Source of the DNA: Streptomyces camelliae
Lineage (GTDB): Bacteria > Actinomycetota > Actinomycetes > Streptomycetales > Streptomycetaceae
Assembly (NCBI RefSeq): GCF_027625935.1
Contig: NZ_CP115300.1
Coordinates: 2,170,001 to 2,234,000 of the forward strand
DNA length: 64,000 nucleotides
Direction: 5' to 3'
Shown here in pieces: positions 30,023 through 39,250 of this stretch (its first letter is position 1; the number at the start of each line of letters is the position of its first letter). The notes beneath the pieces are model-generated. The model was not told the DNA's origin. It made no database searches and was given only the letters and a program-made list of their open reading frames with translations. Made by a program: the position numbers and the translations under genes.

Positions 30023-32530
30023 GTGTCCACGAACGAGGTGGACGCGCCCGCCGGGCACGCCCCCGCACGGGGCGGAGCAAGCGATTTCGCGGACCGCTGG
30101 CCCTTCAGACGCAAGCTGAACCTGCTGGTCGGCATCCCGCTGGCGGTCATCGCGGTCCTGCTGTCGTACGTCTTCACCGACCTGGTGCAGCAGTGGAACA
30201 GCGCGTCCGCGGCGGCCCGACTGGTGCGGGACAGTGCCCAGGTGGCGCGGCTGGTGGACCGGGTGGAGGCCGAACACCAGCAGGCCGTCCTGCTCTCGGT
30301 GAACTACGAGGCCGGATACACCCAGTCCTCGACGTCGGCCTACGACGCGGCCCAGGAGGCGGTCGACGCCCAGGTGGCCACGGTCCGCGAGGTCTTCGGC
30401 GACCGGCTGCCCGCCGGTGAGGCGCAAGCGCTGCGCCAGGTCGAGGGCCTGTCCAGCCTGCGCCTCTCGGTCGAGCAGTCGTACATGCCCGCCGACAACA
30501 TCGACCCGGCTTACGCCCAGGCCGCCCAAGGCGTGATCGACGGGCTCGGTCTCGACCGCAACGCGGACCTCGCCGACACTTTCACGGGCAACCTGCTGGA
30601 CTCGCTGCTGCGCGCGGACGCGGCCCACGGCGCCTTCGAGACCAACGTGTTCGCCGCGACGACGGGTGACACCAACGCGCTGATCGAGTTCACCAACGCG
30701 GTCGGCGCCTACGACCTCTACAGCCACCAGGCCGACCGCTTCGCCCGGTTCGCCGGCGACGCACAGGCCGGGCGGCTCGCCGGCATCGAGCACACCCCGG
30801 CGCAGCGCGCCATCGCCCAGTCCTACGCCGAGTTGCAGGTGGACGTCGGACAGCTCCAGGCCAACGGCCAGGGGGAGATCCGGCAGGCGGTGCAGACCGC
30901 GCTGGGCAACTACCCGACCTATCCCGAACAGGCCGCCGCCCGGCTGAAGATCACCACCGGGCTGATCGGTGAGATCGCCGACCGAGCCGAGGAAACGGCC
31001 GGTTCCGCGCGATGGCGGGCCGAGCTGCTGCTGAGTGGCGCGCTGCTCGCGTTCGCGCTGTGGATCGCCTTCGCCGTGCTGGTGCGCCGCTCGGTGGTCC
31101 GGCCCGTGCAGGCGCTCACCGGGGCCGCGCGGGAGGTCGCCGAGGTGGCCGGGCGCGAGCTGGCGCGGGTCGCCGACGACGACGCGGAGGACGAGGGGCC
31201 GCCCCGGCTGCGGGACGTGCCGGTCACGGCGCGCGACGAGATCGGCGAGCTGGCCGAGGCGTTCAACCGGGTGCAGACCACCGCCGGCGCGCTGCTGGAG
31301 CGGCAGGTGCTCAGCCGCCGCAACACCGCCGAGATGTTCGGCAACGTGGGGCGTCGCGTCAGCAACCTGACGATACGTCAACTTGCCCTGATCGACGCGG
31401 TGGAGCGCGGTGAGACGGATCCGGCCCTGCTGGAACGCCTGTACTCCATCGACCACATCGCCGTACGACTGCGCCGCAACGCCGACAGCATGATGCTGCT
31501 GGCCGGCATCCGCGAGACCGTGCTGGACGGGGAGCCGACCGCGCTGTCCAACGTGGTCCGGGCCGCACTCGGGCAGATCGAGGGGTATCAGCGGGTACGG
31601 CTGTACGCAGCCTCCGACGCCATGGTCGAGCCGGACATCATCGGCGACCTCACGCTGATGCTGGCCGAACTCCTGGAGAACGCCGTGTCGTTCTCGCCCG
31701 AAGGCAGCCCGGTGGAGGTGACCGTCCGCTCGGGCGGCGACGGCGCCCACGTCGTCGTCACCGACCACGGACTCGGGATGAGCGCCGAGCGGCTCGCCGA
31801 GGAGAACGCCCGGCTGATCCGCCGCGAGCGGCTGGACCTGGTGCCGACCAAGGTGCTCGGCCTGTTCGTGGTGGGCGCGCTGGCCCGCCGCTGGGAGATC
31901 GGCGTCGAACTGACCCGGACGCCGGGCGGCGGCGTCACGGCGGAGGTGACCCTGCCGGCCGCGCTCCTGCTGACCCTGAGCCCGTTGCCCGGTACACCGG
32001 TCACCGTGGCCCCGGCCGACTCGGCGACACCGGGCGGACCGACCCCCGCACGGACGGCACCCGCCGCAGACACGCCGGACCGCTCCGACCCCGCCACGAA
32101 CCCCCTGCCCTCGGTCCCCGCTCCGCACACCGTCACCTCCCCGGACCCCGACACCCCGCTCCCCCGCCGGGTCCCACGCCGCGAGCCGCCGTCGGATCAG
32201 GCGCCGTCCGATCAGCCGCCGTCGGAGGCCGGCCCGCGCACCCCAGCAACGGCAGCGGCAGCGGACACCGGCACCCACACCGAACCGGCCCCGACCGGCC
32301 CGACCGCTCGCGGCGCCTCCCGCCCCCTGCGCCGCCGCGTCCGCGGTGCCACGCTCGCGACGACCACCGGCGCGGCGCACGCCATGCCCCAGGCGGCCCG
32401 CAGCCGCGACGCGGAGGCCGAGCGCACCGCACTGGAGGAGTTCGAGGCGGCCGTCGCCCGAGCCCACCGCGACACCGGCAACCACCCCCGTCCCCCGCAC
32501 ACCCCCCTCCCCGAAGGAGCCGAGAGTTGA
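30023..32530 (+). CDS. cvnA: Conservon sensor-kinase-like protein (CvnA)
   Basis: 835 residues from GTG 30023, which follows an AAGGAGG ribosome-binding site. Order: a transmembrane helix (~38-58, LNLLVGIPLAVIAVLLSYVF), an extracellular nitrate/nitrite-sensor-like helical domain, a second transmembrane helix (~333-355), a HAMP-like segment, and a GHKL ATPase domain with N-box LAELLENAVSFSP and G1 box DHGLGMS. The C-terminal ~190 residues are a Pro/Thr/Ala-rich tail. No clear phospho-acceptor H-box is seen, as in other CvnA proteins, which are thought to act as GTPase-activating or docking partners of CvnD rather than classical kinases. Confidence 0.92.
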   Translation: MSTNEVDAPAGHAPARGGASDFADRWPFRRKLNLLVGIPLAVIAVLLSYVFTDLVQQWNSASAAARLVRDSAQVARLVDRVEAEHQQAVLLSVNYEAGYTQSSTSAYDAAQEAVDAQVATVREVFGDRLPAGEAQALRQVEGLSSLRLSVEQSYMPADNIDPAYAQAAQGVIDGLGLDRNADLADTFTGNLLDSLLRADAAHGAFETNVFAATTGDTNALIEFTNAVGAYDLYSHQADRFARFAGDAQAGRLAGIEHTPAQRAIAQSYAELQVDVGQLQANGQGEIRQAVQTALGNYPTYPEQAAARLKITTGLIGEIADRAEETAGSARWRAELLLSGALLAFALWIAFAVLVRRSVVRPVQALTGAAREVAEVAGRELARVADDDAEDEGPPRLRDVPVTARDEIGELAEAFNRVQTTAGALLERQVLSRRNTAEMFGNVGRRVSNLTIRQLALIDAVERGETDPALLERLYSIDHIAVRLRRNADSMMLLAGIRETVLDGEPTALSNVVRAALGQIEGYQRVRLYAASDAMVEPDIIGDLTLMLAELLENAVSFSPEGSPVEVTVRSGGDGAHVVVTDHGLGMSAERLAEENARLIRRERLDLVPTKVLGLFVVGALARRWEIGVELTRTPGGGVTAEVTLPAALLLTLSPLPGTPVTVAPADSATPGGPTPARTAPAADTPDRSDPATNPLPSVPAPHTVTSPDPDTPLPRRVPRREPPSDQAPSDQPPSEAGPRTPATAAAADTGTHTEPAPTGPTARGASRPLRRRVRGATLATTTGAAHAMPQAARSRDAEAERTALEEFEAAVARAHRDTGNHPRPPHTPLPEGAES

Positions 32531-33003
32531 GCACGTCGACTGGTGACACCCCTACGGGCGGCGGCGCGCCGGCCGATCTGCAGGCGGCCGCGGCCGACTT
32601 CACCTGGCTGCTGAACCGCTTCGCGACCGAGACCGCCGGCGTGGTGGACGCGATCGCCGTGTCCTCCGACGGCCTGCTGATCGCGGTGTCGGAGCTGCGG
32701 GAGCACGCCGACTCCGAGCGGCTCGCGGCCATCGTGTCCGGTATCACCAGCCTCGCCGCGGGTGCGTCCGGGAACTACGGCCTGGGCGGTCTCAACAAGG
32801 TCATCATCGATCTGGAGGGCGGCCATGTGATCGTCTCCGCGATCGGCAGCGGCGCCGTGCTCGGTGTCGTCACCGACAAGGAGGCCAAGCTCGGCAACAT
32901 CGCCTACGAGATGACCCTGTTCGCCAACCGCGCCGGTGCCGCGCTCAGCCCGCAGCTGGTGCTGGAGCTGAAGAACAGCGTCGGCACCGCGTCGGCCCGC
33001 TGA
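32527..33003 (+). CDS. cvnB: Roadblock/LC7 domain protein (CvnB)
   Basis: 158 residues. The TTG at 32527 overlaps the cvnA stop (TTGA), so translation is coupled. The sequence NRFATETAGVVDAIAVSSDG and SLAAGASGNYGLGGLNKVII with the final VTDKEAKLGNIAYEMTLFA is the Roadblock/LC7 fold that, by analogy with MglB, acts on the small GTPase CvnD. Cytoplasmic, likely membrane-recruited with CvnA. Confidence 0.92.
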   Translation: MSTSTGDTPTGGGAPADLQAAAADFTWLLNRFATETAGVVDAIAVSSDGLLIAVSELREHADSERLAAIVSGITSLAAGASGNYGLGGLNKVIIDLEGGHVIVSAIGSGAVLGVVTDKEAKLGNIAYEMTLFANRAGAALSPQLVLELKNSVGTASAR

Positions 33004-33038
33004 CGCACCGTCCCGCAGAGAAAGCGCAGGCTCCCCAC

Positions 33039-33449
33039 ATGGCGGACGGCATCCCGGGCCCCGACTCCGTCGGCCCCGCCCCCGCCGTACGGCCGTTCCT
33101 GGTCACCGCAGGCCGGGTCGCGGACGCCGGTTCCGGCCGGGCGCTGCCCCTGGAGACCCAGGTGGTGGCCACCGCCGAGGGGCTCGACGCGCTCGCCGGG
33201 CTCTCCTTCGAGCAGCACGACATCGTCGCCGCCTGCCGGCTGCCGCAGTCCCTCGCGGAGCTCGCGGCCCGGCTGCGGCTGCATCTGAACGTGGTCCGCG
33301 TCCTGGCCGAAGACCTGCGCGAGGCGGGGCAGTTGGCGGTGTACGTGCCCGACGCGGGCGCCACCCGTGACGCGTCCGTCCTGCGCAGGCTCATCGACGG
33401 CCTGCGGGCCATTCCCGACTCCCGAGGGGTACCGAGTGACACCGACTGA
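33039..33449 (+). CDS. cvnC: DUF742 protein (CvnC)
   Basis: 136 residues. Characteristic VRPFLVTAGRVA near the N-terminus and EQHDIVAACRLPQSLAELAA followed by LHLNVVRVLAEDL, the winged-helix-like DUF742 motif of conservon C proteins. Third gene in the cvnABCD order, 35 bp after cvnB; its 3' end overlaps the start of cvnD by 14 bp. Biochemical role unknown. Confidence 0.92.
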   Translation: MADGIPGPDSVGPAPAVRPFLVTAGRVADAGSGRALPLETQVVATAEGLDALAGLSFEQHDIVAACRLPQSLAELAARLRLHLNVVRVLAEDLREAGQLAVYVPDAGATRDASVLRRLIDGLRAIPDSRGVPSDTD

Positions 33450-34035
33450 ACCGCTCGCGCGCGGCGCGGCCGCACCCGCCGCCGTACGGCCGCCGCTGCC
33501 GGTGAAGATGGTGATCGCGGGCGGCTTCGGCGTGGGCAAGACCACCGCGGTCGGCGCGATCTCCGAGATCGAGCCGCTGACCACCGAGGCGTCGATCACC
33601 GAGGTCGCGGCGGGCGTGGACGACCTCACGCACACGCCGCGCAAGACGACCACCACCGTGGCGATGGACTTCGGATGCATCACCGTCGACCCGACGCTGA
33701 AGCTGTATCTGTTCGGCACGCCCGGGCAGGAGCGGTTCGGGTTCATGTGGGACGACATCGTGGAGGGCGCGGTGGGTGGGCTCGTCATCGTCGACACCCG
33801 CCGGCTGGACGACTGCTACGCGGCCGTCGACTACTTCGAGCACAAGGACATCCCGTTCGCCGTCGCGGTCAACGCCTTCGACGGGAAGGTGGAGCACTCC
33901 CTGGAGGAGGTCCGCTGGGCGCTGGACGTCTCCGACGGCGTGCCGGTGGTGGTGTTCGACGCCCGGGAGCGGGGCTCGGTGCGGGACGCGCTGCTCGTCG
34001 TACTGGAACTGGCGCTGGCCCGCACCGAGTTGTAG
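33436..34035 (+). CDS. cvnD: Ras-like GTPase of the conservon (CvnD)
   Basis: 199 residues from GTG 33436, inside the 3' end of cvnC; the frame is open upstream but homology starts here. P-loop GGFGVGKTT, G3 motif LFGTPGQERF and G4-like VAVNAFDGK show an MglA/Ras-like GTP-binding domain. With CvnA-C it forms a heterotrimeric-G-protein-like membrane complex in Streptomyces, affecting development and metabolism. No cytochrome P450 (CvnE/F) follows; the next genes are the convergent ABC operon, so this is a four-gene conservon. Confidence 0.94.
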   Translation: MTPTEPLARGAAAPAAVRPPLPVKMVIAGGFGVGKTTAVGAISEIEPLTTEASITEVAAGVDDLTHTPRKTTTTVAMDFGCITVDPTLKLYLFGTPGQERFGFMWDDIVEGAVGGLVIVDTRRLDDCYAAVDYFEHKDIPFAVAVNAFDGKVEHSLEEVRWALDVSDGVPVVVFDARERGSVRDALLVVLELALARTEL

Positions 34036-34038
34036 CGG

Positions 34039-34707
34039 TCAGCTGCTCCGCCGTACCCCCGGCGAGACGGTGAGCCGGGACGCCGCCCAGAACACCACCA
34101 GGGTGACGAGGGCGAGTCCGGCGACCAGGGAGGCACCGCCGATGACCTTCTCGTAGCTCTTCTGGGCGAGGCCGTCGATGATGTAGCGGCCGAGTCCGCC
34201 GAAGCCGGGATAGGCAGCGATGGTGGCGGTGGAGATGATCTGGATGGCCGCCGTGCGCAGGCCACTCAGGACGAGCGGGAGCGCGACCGGCACCTCCACC
34301 TGGAACAGTACTCGCGCCTCGGGCATGCCCATGCCCCGGGCGGCGTCCACGGGCGAGGGGTCGACGGAGCGGATCGCCTCGTAGGTGGTGACGAGGATCG
34401 GCGGTACGGCGAGCACGACCAGGGGCACCATCACCGGCATCAGTCCGAAGCCGAGCCAGATGACCATCAGGATCAGGAGTCCGAAGCTGGGCAGGGCCCG
34501 GCCCGCCGTGGCGATCATCGCGAGCGCGTTGCCGCCACGGCCGTAGTGGCCGGTGACCAGGCCGACGGGCAGTCCGATCAGGGCGGCCAACAGCAATGCC
34601 TCCAGGGAGTACTTGACGTGTTCGGCGAACCGGGTGGGGATGCCGTCGTAGCCGTGCCAGTGGGCGCTGTCGCTGAGGAAGGCGTGCGCGAAGTTCAGGA
34701 CGTTCAT
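34039..34707 (-). CDS. OpuC-type ABC transporter permease (distal)
   Basis: 222 residues with about five transmembrane helices and the binding-protein-dependent permease EAA loop (YEAIRSVDPSPVDAARGMGM). Third gene of an ATPase-permease-permease operon; its ATG overlaps the stop of the preceding permease (ATGA). With the binding lipoprotein at 28824 it should import glycine betaine or a related compatible solute. The stop lies only 3 bp from the convergent cvnD stop, leaving no room for a terminator. Confidence 0.9.
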   Translation of the reverse strand: MNVLNFAHAFLSDSAHWHGYDGIPTRFAEHVKYSLEALLLAALIGLPVGLVTGHYGRGGNALAMIATAGRALPSFGLLILMVIWLGFGLMPVMVPLVVLAVPPILVTTYEAIRSVDPSPVDAARGMGMPEARVLFQVEVPVALPLVLSGLRTAAIQIISTATIAAYPGFGGLGRYIIDGLAQKSYEKVIGGASLVAGLALVTLVVFWAASRLTVSPGVRRSS

Positions 34708-35357
34708 CGGGCGGCACCCTTCCTCGGCATCCAGGGAGTGAGCAGACGGCGGACGAGGACCAGAGCCGCGTCGGCGAGGATGCCCAGCACGCCGATGGTC
34801 ACGACCGCCGTCACGGCCAGGGCGGGCCGGTGGTAGGTCTGGGCGTCCCAGAGCATGTTGCCGAGGGCGCCCTGGTTACCGATGAGCATGCCGACGCTGA
34901 CCAGGGAGATGCTGGACACGGTGGCCACCCTGAGGCCCGCGATGATCGCGGGTACGGCGATGGGCAGTTGGACCTGGAGATAACGGCGTACGGGGCCGAA
35001 GCCCATGGCCTGGGCGGCGGCCAGGGTCTCCGGCGGCACCGAGCGGACGCCGTCCACGATCGCCGGGACCAGCACCACCAGGCTGTAGAGCGCGAGCGGG
35101 ATCATGATCGTGGTCTCGCTCTGGCCGAAGTAGTCGATGAGGACGACGAAGAAGGCCAGTGACGGAATGGAGTAGAGGACGCTGGTGAGGCCCAGGACCG
35201 GCGGGTAGATCCAGCGGAAGCGCACGCACACCTGGGCGACGGGCAGCGAGACGATCAGTCCGGCCAGCACCGGCAGCAGGGCCTCGCGCAGATGCAGGCC
35301 GACGAGCCCGAGGTAGCTGTGCTGGAGGTCGCTCGGCAGGTCGAAGAAGCCGCTCAT
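34704..35357 (-). CDS. OpuC-type ABC transporter permease (proximal)
   Basis: 217 residues, five or six hydrophobic helices (LPVLAGLIVSLPVAQVCVRF, LALYSLVVLVPAIVDGV, TAVVTIGVLGILADAALVLV) and the EAA-type loop VRSVPPETLAAAQAMGF. It overlaps the ATPase stop (ATGA at 35354-35357) and the next permease start, so the three products are made in fixed ratio. Paralogous to the distal permease; the two probably form a heterodimeric channel. Confidence 0.9.
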   Translation of the reverse strand: MSGFFDLPSDLQHSYLGLVGLHLREALLPVLAGLIVSLPVAQVCVRFRWIYPPVLGLTSVLYSIPSLAFFVVLIDYFGQSETTIMIPLALYSLVVLVPAIVDGVRSVPPETLAAAQAMGFGPVRRYLQVQLPIAVPAIIAGLRVATVSSISLVSVGMLIGNQGALGNMLWDAQTYHRPALAVTAVVTIGVLGILADAALVLVRRLLTPWMPRKGAAR

Positions 35358-36493
35358 CGCCCGGCCTTCTCGGTCTGCTCCGCGACCCGGCCATGGGCCG
35401 CCCGGATCGCCTCCCCGATGACCTGTTGGGACACCACACCGACGGCGCGCCCCTCGCCGTCCACCGCGACGGCCCAGCCGGTCGGCGAGAGCACGGCACC
35501 GTCGAGCGCCGCGCGCAGCGAGTCGGTGCCGGGCACGAACGGGCGTCCGTGGTCGAGGAGTTGAGCCCGGTCGACGGCCCCGGCGGTGAGCCGGTCCGGC
35601 TCGCCCCAGCCGAGCGGCCTGCCACCCTCGTCGGTGACGAGGAGGTACGGCGCACAGGCGCGGGCGGTGAACTCGGCCGCGTCGGCGTCGATGCCGACGA
35701 TCGGGTCGGTCTCCAACTCCAGCCCGGCGGACGGGAAGAAGGACAGCCGACGGATGCCCCGGTCGGCGCCGAGGAAGTCCTCCACGAAGGCGTCGGCGGG
35801 CGCGCTGAGCAGCTCGGCGGGCGGGGCGAACTGGGCGAGCCGGCCGCCGGTGCGCAGCACGGCGACCATCGTGCCGAGCTTGATCGCCTCGTCGATGTCG
35901 TGCGTGACGAAGACGATGGTCTTGCCCAACTCGTCCTGGATACGCAGCAGTTCGTCCTGGAGTCCCTTGCGTACCACGGGGTCGACGGCGGAGAACGGCT
36001 CGTCCATCAGCAGCACCGGCGGATCGGCGGCGAGCGCCCGGGCCACACCGACGCGCTGCTGCTGGCCGCCGGAGAGCTGGTACGGGTACCGCTTGGCGAG
36101 CGAGGCGTCGAGGCCGACCCGTGCCATCAGTTCGGCGGCGCGGGCGCGGGCCTGCTGCTTGGGGGTGCCGAGCAGGCGGGGCACGGTGGCGATGTTGTCG
36201 AGGATGGTGCGGTGCTGGAAGAGTCCGGCGTTCTGGATGACGTAACCCATGGAGCGGCGCAGGGTGTTGACCGGCTGCTGCCGGATGTCGGTGCCGTCGA
36301 GGAGGATGCTGCCCTCGGTGGGCTCGACCATCCGGTTGATCATCCGCAGGGTGGTCGTCTTGCCGCAGCCCGAGGGCCCGACGAGGACGGTGATCGCGCG
36401 GTCCGGTATCTCCAGGGACAGCCGGTCGACCGCGACCGTGCCGTCCGGATACCGCTTCGTGACTGAATCTATCCGTATCAAAACGCCGAACAC
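35354..36493 (-). CDS. OpuC-type ABC transporter ATPase with C-terminal CBS-like region
   Basis: 379 residues. Walker [12 protein letters not shown]-loop IQNAGLF, signature [15 protein letters not shown], Walker [11 protein letters not shown] and H-loop FVTHD are complete. The long C-terminal part (~245-379) resembles paired CBS domains of OpuA/OpuC ATPases, which sense ionic strength. The GTG at 36493 is followed three codons later by a TTG that is an alternative start. First gene of the operon; sequence just upstream (36500-36600) must hold the promoter. Confidence 0.92.
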   Translation of the reverse strand: MFGVLIRIDSVTKRYPDGTVAVDRLSLEIPDRAITVLVGPSGCGKTTTLRMINRMVEPTEGSILLDGTDIRQQPVNTLRRSMGYVIQNAGLFQHRTILDNIATVPRLLGTPKQQARARAAELMARVGLDASLAKRYPYQLSGGQQQRVGVARALAADPPVLLMDEPFSAVDPVVRKGLQDELLRIQDELGKTIVFVTHDIDEAIKLGTMVAVLRTGGRLAQFAPPAELLSAPADAFVEDFLGADRGIRRLSFFPSAGLELETDPIVGIDADAAEFTARACAPYLLVTDEGGRPLGWGEPDRLTAGAVDRAQLLDHGRPFVPGTDSLRAALDGAVLSPTGWAVAVDGEGRAVGVVSQQVIGEAIRAAHGRVAEQTEKAGR

Positions 36494-36607
36494 CCTTCGG
36501 GTTTGGCAGATTTCCGCCCGCTTTCGGCCAAGCTCGTCGGTGCGCAGGCCGCTGCGGGGAGAGTCTAGACCGCGAGTGTTTCAGCGCTTTGGCGGGCGAA
36601 CGACCGG

Positions 36608-37327
36608 TCAGACCACCGGGATCCCCGGAGTGCGCAGGACGCTCCGGCCGGCGTCGACCGCGAACACCTCGCAGCCGGGGCGGGCGGCGGCCCACGCCGG
36701 GCCGTCGGCGCCGAGCGCGAAGGCGGCCGTGGCGGTCGCGTCCGCCTCGGTCAGTGTCGGCGCCAGCACGGTGAGGCTGAGCAGGCCGGTCGCTGGGCGC
36801 CCGGTGCGGCCGTCGAGGATGTGGTCGCCGCGCTCGTACCGCCCGGAGGTCGCCACCGCCGCGTCCGTCACCTCCAGCACGGCGGCGACCTGGTCGGCCC
36901 GCTCCGGATGCCGTATCCCCACCCGCCACGGCCCGCCGGAGACGACCACGTCACCGCCGGCGTTGAGGCAGAACCGGCGTGCCCCGGCCGCCGCCAGCAG
37001 CCCGGCCGCCCGCTGCACCGACCAGCCCTTGACCACCGCGCACGGGTCGAACCCCCGGCCGGGCAGCCGTACGTCGAAGGCGCCGCCGGTCGCGGCCCGG
37101 TACTGCTCGCACAGGCCGAGCACCTCCGTCAGATCCGCGCTCAGCTCGTCGTCGGCCAGCTCCCCGCGCCCGTACCGGGACACCTCGCTGCCGGGGATGA
37201 ACGGGCTGAACCGGGCGTCCACCGCCCGCAGCCACGCGTAGACGGCGTCGGCGGCCTCGGTGAACTCGCCCTCGTCGTCGACGCGCAGCGAGACCGGGAA
37301 GCCCATGACGTGCTCGACGCGCCGCAC
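36608..37327 (-). CDS. apbE: FAD:protein FMN transferase (ApbE family)
   Basis: 239 residues, shorter than many ApbE proteins. Motifs: RVEHVMGFPVSLRV at the start, AVDARFSPFIPGSEVSRYGR, GFDPCAVVKGWSVQRA, FCLNAGGDVVVSGG and TAAFALG. ApbE enzymes transfer FMN from FAD to a Thr/Ser of target proteins outside the cytoplasm. No signal peptide is evident here, which is unusual but seen in some actinobacterial members. It follows the FMN-binding protein gene by 1 bp, giving a natural substrate: the SGATIT motif in that product. Confidence 0.9.
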   Translation of the reverse strand: MRRVEHVMGFPVSLRVDDEGEFTEAADAVYAWLRAVDARFSPFIPGSEVSRYGRGELADDELSADLTEVLGLCEQYRAATGGAFDVRLPGRGFDPCAVVKGWSVQRAAGLLAAAGARRFCLNAGGDVVVSGGPWRVGIRHPERADQVAAVLEVTDAAVATSGRYERGDHILDGRTGRPATGLLSLTVLAPTLTEADATATAAFALGADGPAWAAARPGCEVFAVDAGRSVLRTPGIPVV

Positions 37328-37328
37328 C

Positions 37329-37745
37329 TCACGCTCCCTTGGCGTCGAGCGCGGCCTGGAGGGACTCCTTGTATCCCTGGCTCGTGATCGTGGCCCCGGA
37401 CACCGCGTCGATGCGGGCGCTCTGCGCCTTGAGCGTCTCCGCGATCAATTCCGGTACGGCCCACCGGGTCTGCGGATGGTGGGGCGCCTGGAGCATCCGC
37501 ACGGAGGCGATCCGGTCGCCCCGGAAGGTCACCTCCACCTGGAAGACACCCTTCGAGGTGCTCACCGCGGTGCCCTGGACGACTTTCGACGCCGACGAGG
37601 ACGATGACGAGGCCGAAGAAGAGGGTGGGGAAGTCGGCGTCGACGCGGGCTGTGCGGTGTCGACGGCTCCGGTCGACGGGTGGTACCGCCACACGGGGAC
37701 CAGGCCCAGGGCGGTCAGGACGAGGACGGGGATGGCTCGCTTCAC
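37329..37745 (-). CDS. FMN-binding domain protein, predicted covalently flavinylated
   Basis: 138 residues. An N-terminal membrane anchor or signal (AIPVLVLTALGLVPVW), a Ser/Pro/Thr-rich linker containing SSSASSSSSSAS, then an FMN-binding domain (VFQVEVTFRGDRIASVRMLQ). The motif DAVSGATITSQGY matches the consensus D-x-[ST]-G-A-[ST]-x-[ST] for FMN attachment through a Thr by ApbE. Encoded between a ferric-reductase-like membrane protein (17 bp upstream) and apbE. It should shuttle electrons extracytoplasmically from the membrane partner. GTG start at 37745 assumed; a preceding GTC-GTG leaves small ambiguity. Confidence 0.88.
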   Translation of the reverse strand: MKRAIPVLVLTALGLVPVWRYHPSTGAVDTAQPASTPTSPPSSSASSSSSSASKVVQGTAVSTSKGVFQVEVTFRGDRIASVRMLQAPHHPQTRWAVPELIAETLKAQSARIDAVSGATITSQGYKESLQAALDAKGA

Positions 37746-37762
37746 GACGGTCGTGCCCTCTC

Positions 37763-39100
37763 TCAGCCCGCGAGGCTGAAACGCTCGAAGTGGATCTGCC
37801 GCCCCGGCACCTCCAGGTCGCCCAGGCTGCCCAGCACGGCGGTCATCATCCCGGGAGGCCCGCACAGGAAGACGTCCCGGTCGGCGATGTCCGGGACCAG
37901 CCGGGCCAGTTCGCGCGGGGCGAGCCGGTCGGGGACGACCGGTCCGGTCACCAGGTGCAGTTCGGCACCCTTGGCGAGGGCGAGGTCGCGCAGCTCGTCG
38001 TAGAGGACGGCGTCCCGGTCGACGGCCACCCGGTAGATCACCACGGTGTGCCCCGTCACGTCCTCCAGCAGCGCCCGGATCGGCGTGACGCCCACGCCGC
38101 CGCCGATGAGGACGGCGTCCGGGCGGGTGCGGTGCAGGGTCGTGAAGGCGCCGTAGGGGCCCTCGGCGAAGACGCGCGTGCCGGGCTTCAGGTGCCGTAG
38201 GGCGGCGCTGCCGGCACCGGCGGCCTTGGCGGTCAGGCGCAGGGTGCGGCCGTCGGGGGCGGCCGACAGGGAGAACGGGTTGGCCTGCCACCAGCGGTCC
38301 TTGGTGAGGAACCGCCACAGGAAGAACTGGCCGGCGCGGGCGGGCAGCCGGTCCAGGTCGCGGCCGGTGACATACACGGAGACCACGTCGTCGGCTTCGG
38401 GCACGACCGCCGAGACGCGCAGCTGGTGCCGCAGGTTGCGCCACAGCGGCAGCACCAGCCGGCCCAGCGCCACCGCGCCGAGGGCCGCGCCCCACAGCGT
38501 GTACCAGTACGCCGTCGCGGCGGGCGAGGAGGTGAAGGTCGTACCGGCCGCGACCTGGTGGGTGAAGGCGAGGACCACCGCGACGTAGGTGTACAGGTGG
38601 ATGAAGTGCCAGGTCTCGTAGGCGAGCCGGCGGCGGGCCCAGCGGGCGGACACCGCGCCGATCACGACGATCAGCGACAGCGCGACGACGGCCCGCAGCA
38701 CGCCCTCGGTGGTCTCGGCGAGGTTCACCAGCTGGTTCACCGGGTCCATCGAGGACGCCTGGGCGTAGCCGAAGGTGATGAACACGACGTGGGTGAGCAG
38801 GGTCCACAGCACGCCGAAGCCGGTCCAGCGGTGCCAGGCGGTCAGCCGGTCCATGCCGATCCGGCGGTCCAGCCAGGGCAGCCGGGCCACCAGGAGCAGC
38901 TGGAAGGCCATGAGCAGGGCGCCGTACAGGCCGCAGAGGCGGCCCAGCACGATCAGCGTGTTCGAGGCGAAGCCGGCCTGGACGAAGAACCAGGCGACCA
39001 CCGCCGCGTTCGCGGCCAGCAGGGTGTAGAGCCCGGTCCGGGCCACGAGCCGGGGGCGTATCGCCGTGGGGGGCGCGGGACGGGTCTGGAGGGTCGTCAC
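37763..39100 (-). CDS. Ferric-reductase-like transmembrane flavoprotein
   Basis: 445 residues from GTG 39100 with AAGGAG upstream. About six transmembrane helices with paired His residues for haem (LTAWHRWTGFGVLWTLLTHV; YETWHFIHLYTYVAVVLAFT) are followed by a ferredoxin-reductase-type FAD/NAD domain (AGQFFLWRF, NPFSLSAAPDG, IGGGVGVTPIRAL, CGPPGMM). It should pass electrons from cytoplasmic NAD(P)H across the membrane to the flavinylated partner encoded next. First gene of a three-gene operon; divergent from the two-component system at 39251, which may regulate it. Confidence 0.9.
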   Translation of the reverse strand: MTTLQTRPAPPTAIRPRLVARTGLYTLLAANAAVVAWFFVQAGFASNTLIVLGRLCGLYGALLMAFQLLLVARLPWLDRRIGMDRLTAWHRWTGFGVLWTLLTHVVFITFGYAQASSMDPVNQLVNLAETTEGVLRAVVALSLIVVIGAVSARWARRRLAYETWHFIHLYTYVAVVLAFTHQVAAGTTFTSSPAATAYWYTLWGAALGAVALGRLVLPLWRNLRHQLRVSAVVPEADDVVSVYVTGRDLDRLPARAGQFFLWRFLTKDRWWQANPFSLSAAPDGRTLRLTAKAAGAGSAALRHLKPGTRVFAEGPYGAFTTLHRTRPDAVLIGGGVGVTPIRALLEDVTGHTVVIYRVAVDRDAVLYDELRDLALAKGAELHLVTGPVVPDRLAPRELARLVPDIADRDVFLCGPPGMMTAVLGSLGDLEVPGRQIHFERFSLAG

Positions 39101-39250
39101 GGACAACAGCTCCTTGATCGGGTCCTGGGTGACGAGCTTCGCCCGCGGATGCTGTCGTTTTCCTGTCGGACGACTTTCACTTGAGTATCGATGTGGCCGG
39201 CGGGGGCGGGCACCGCAGACGGGGCCGAACGGGTGGCGCAGGATGGGCGG

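Noticed and set aside
29822..32500. 892-codon minus-strand frame opposite cvnA
   Set aside because: Shadow of the conservon kinase-like gene.
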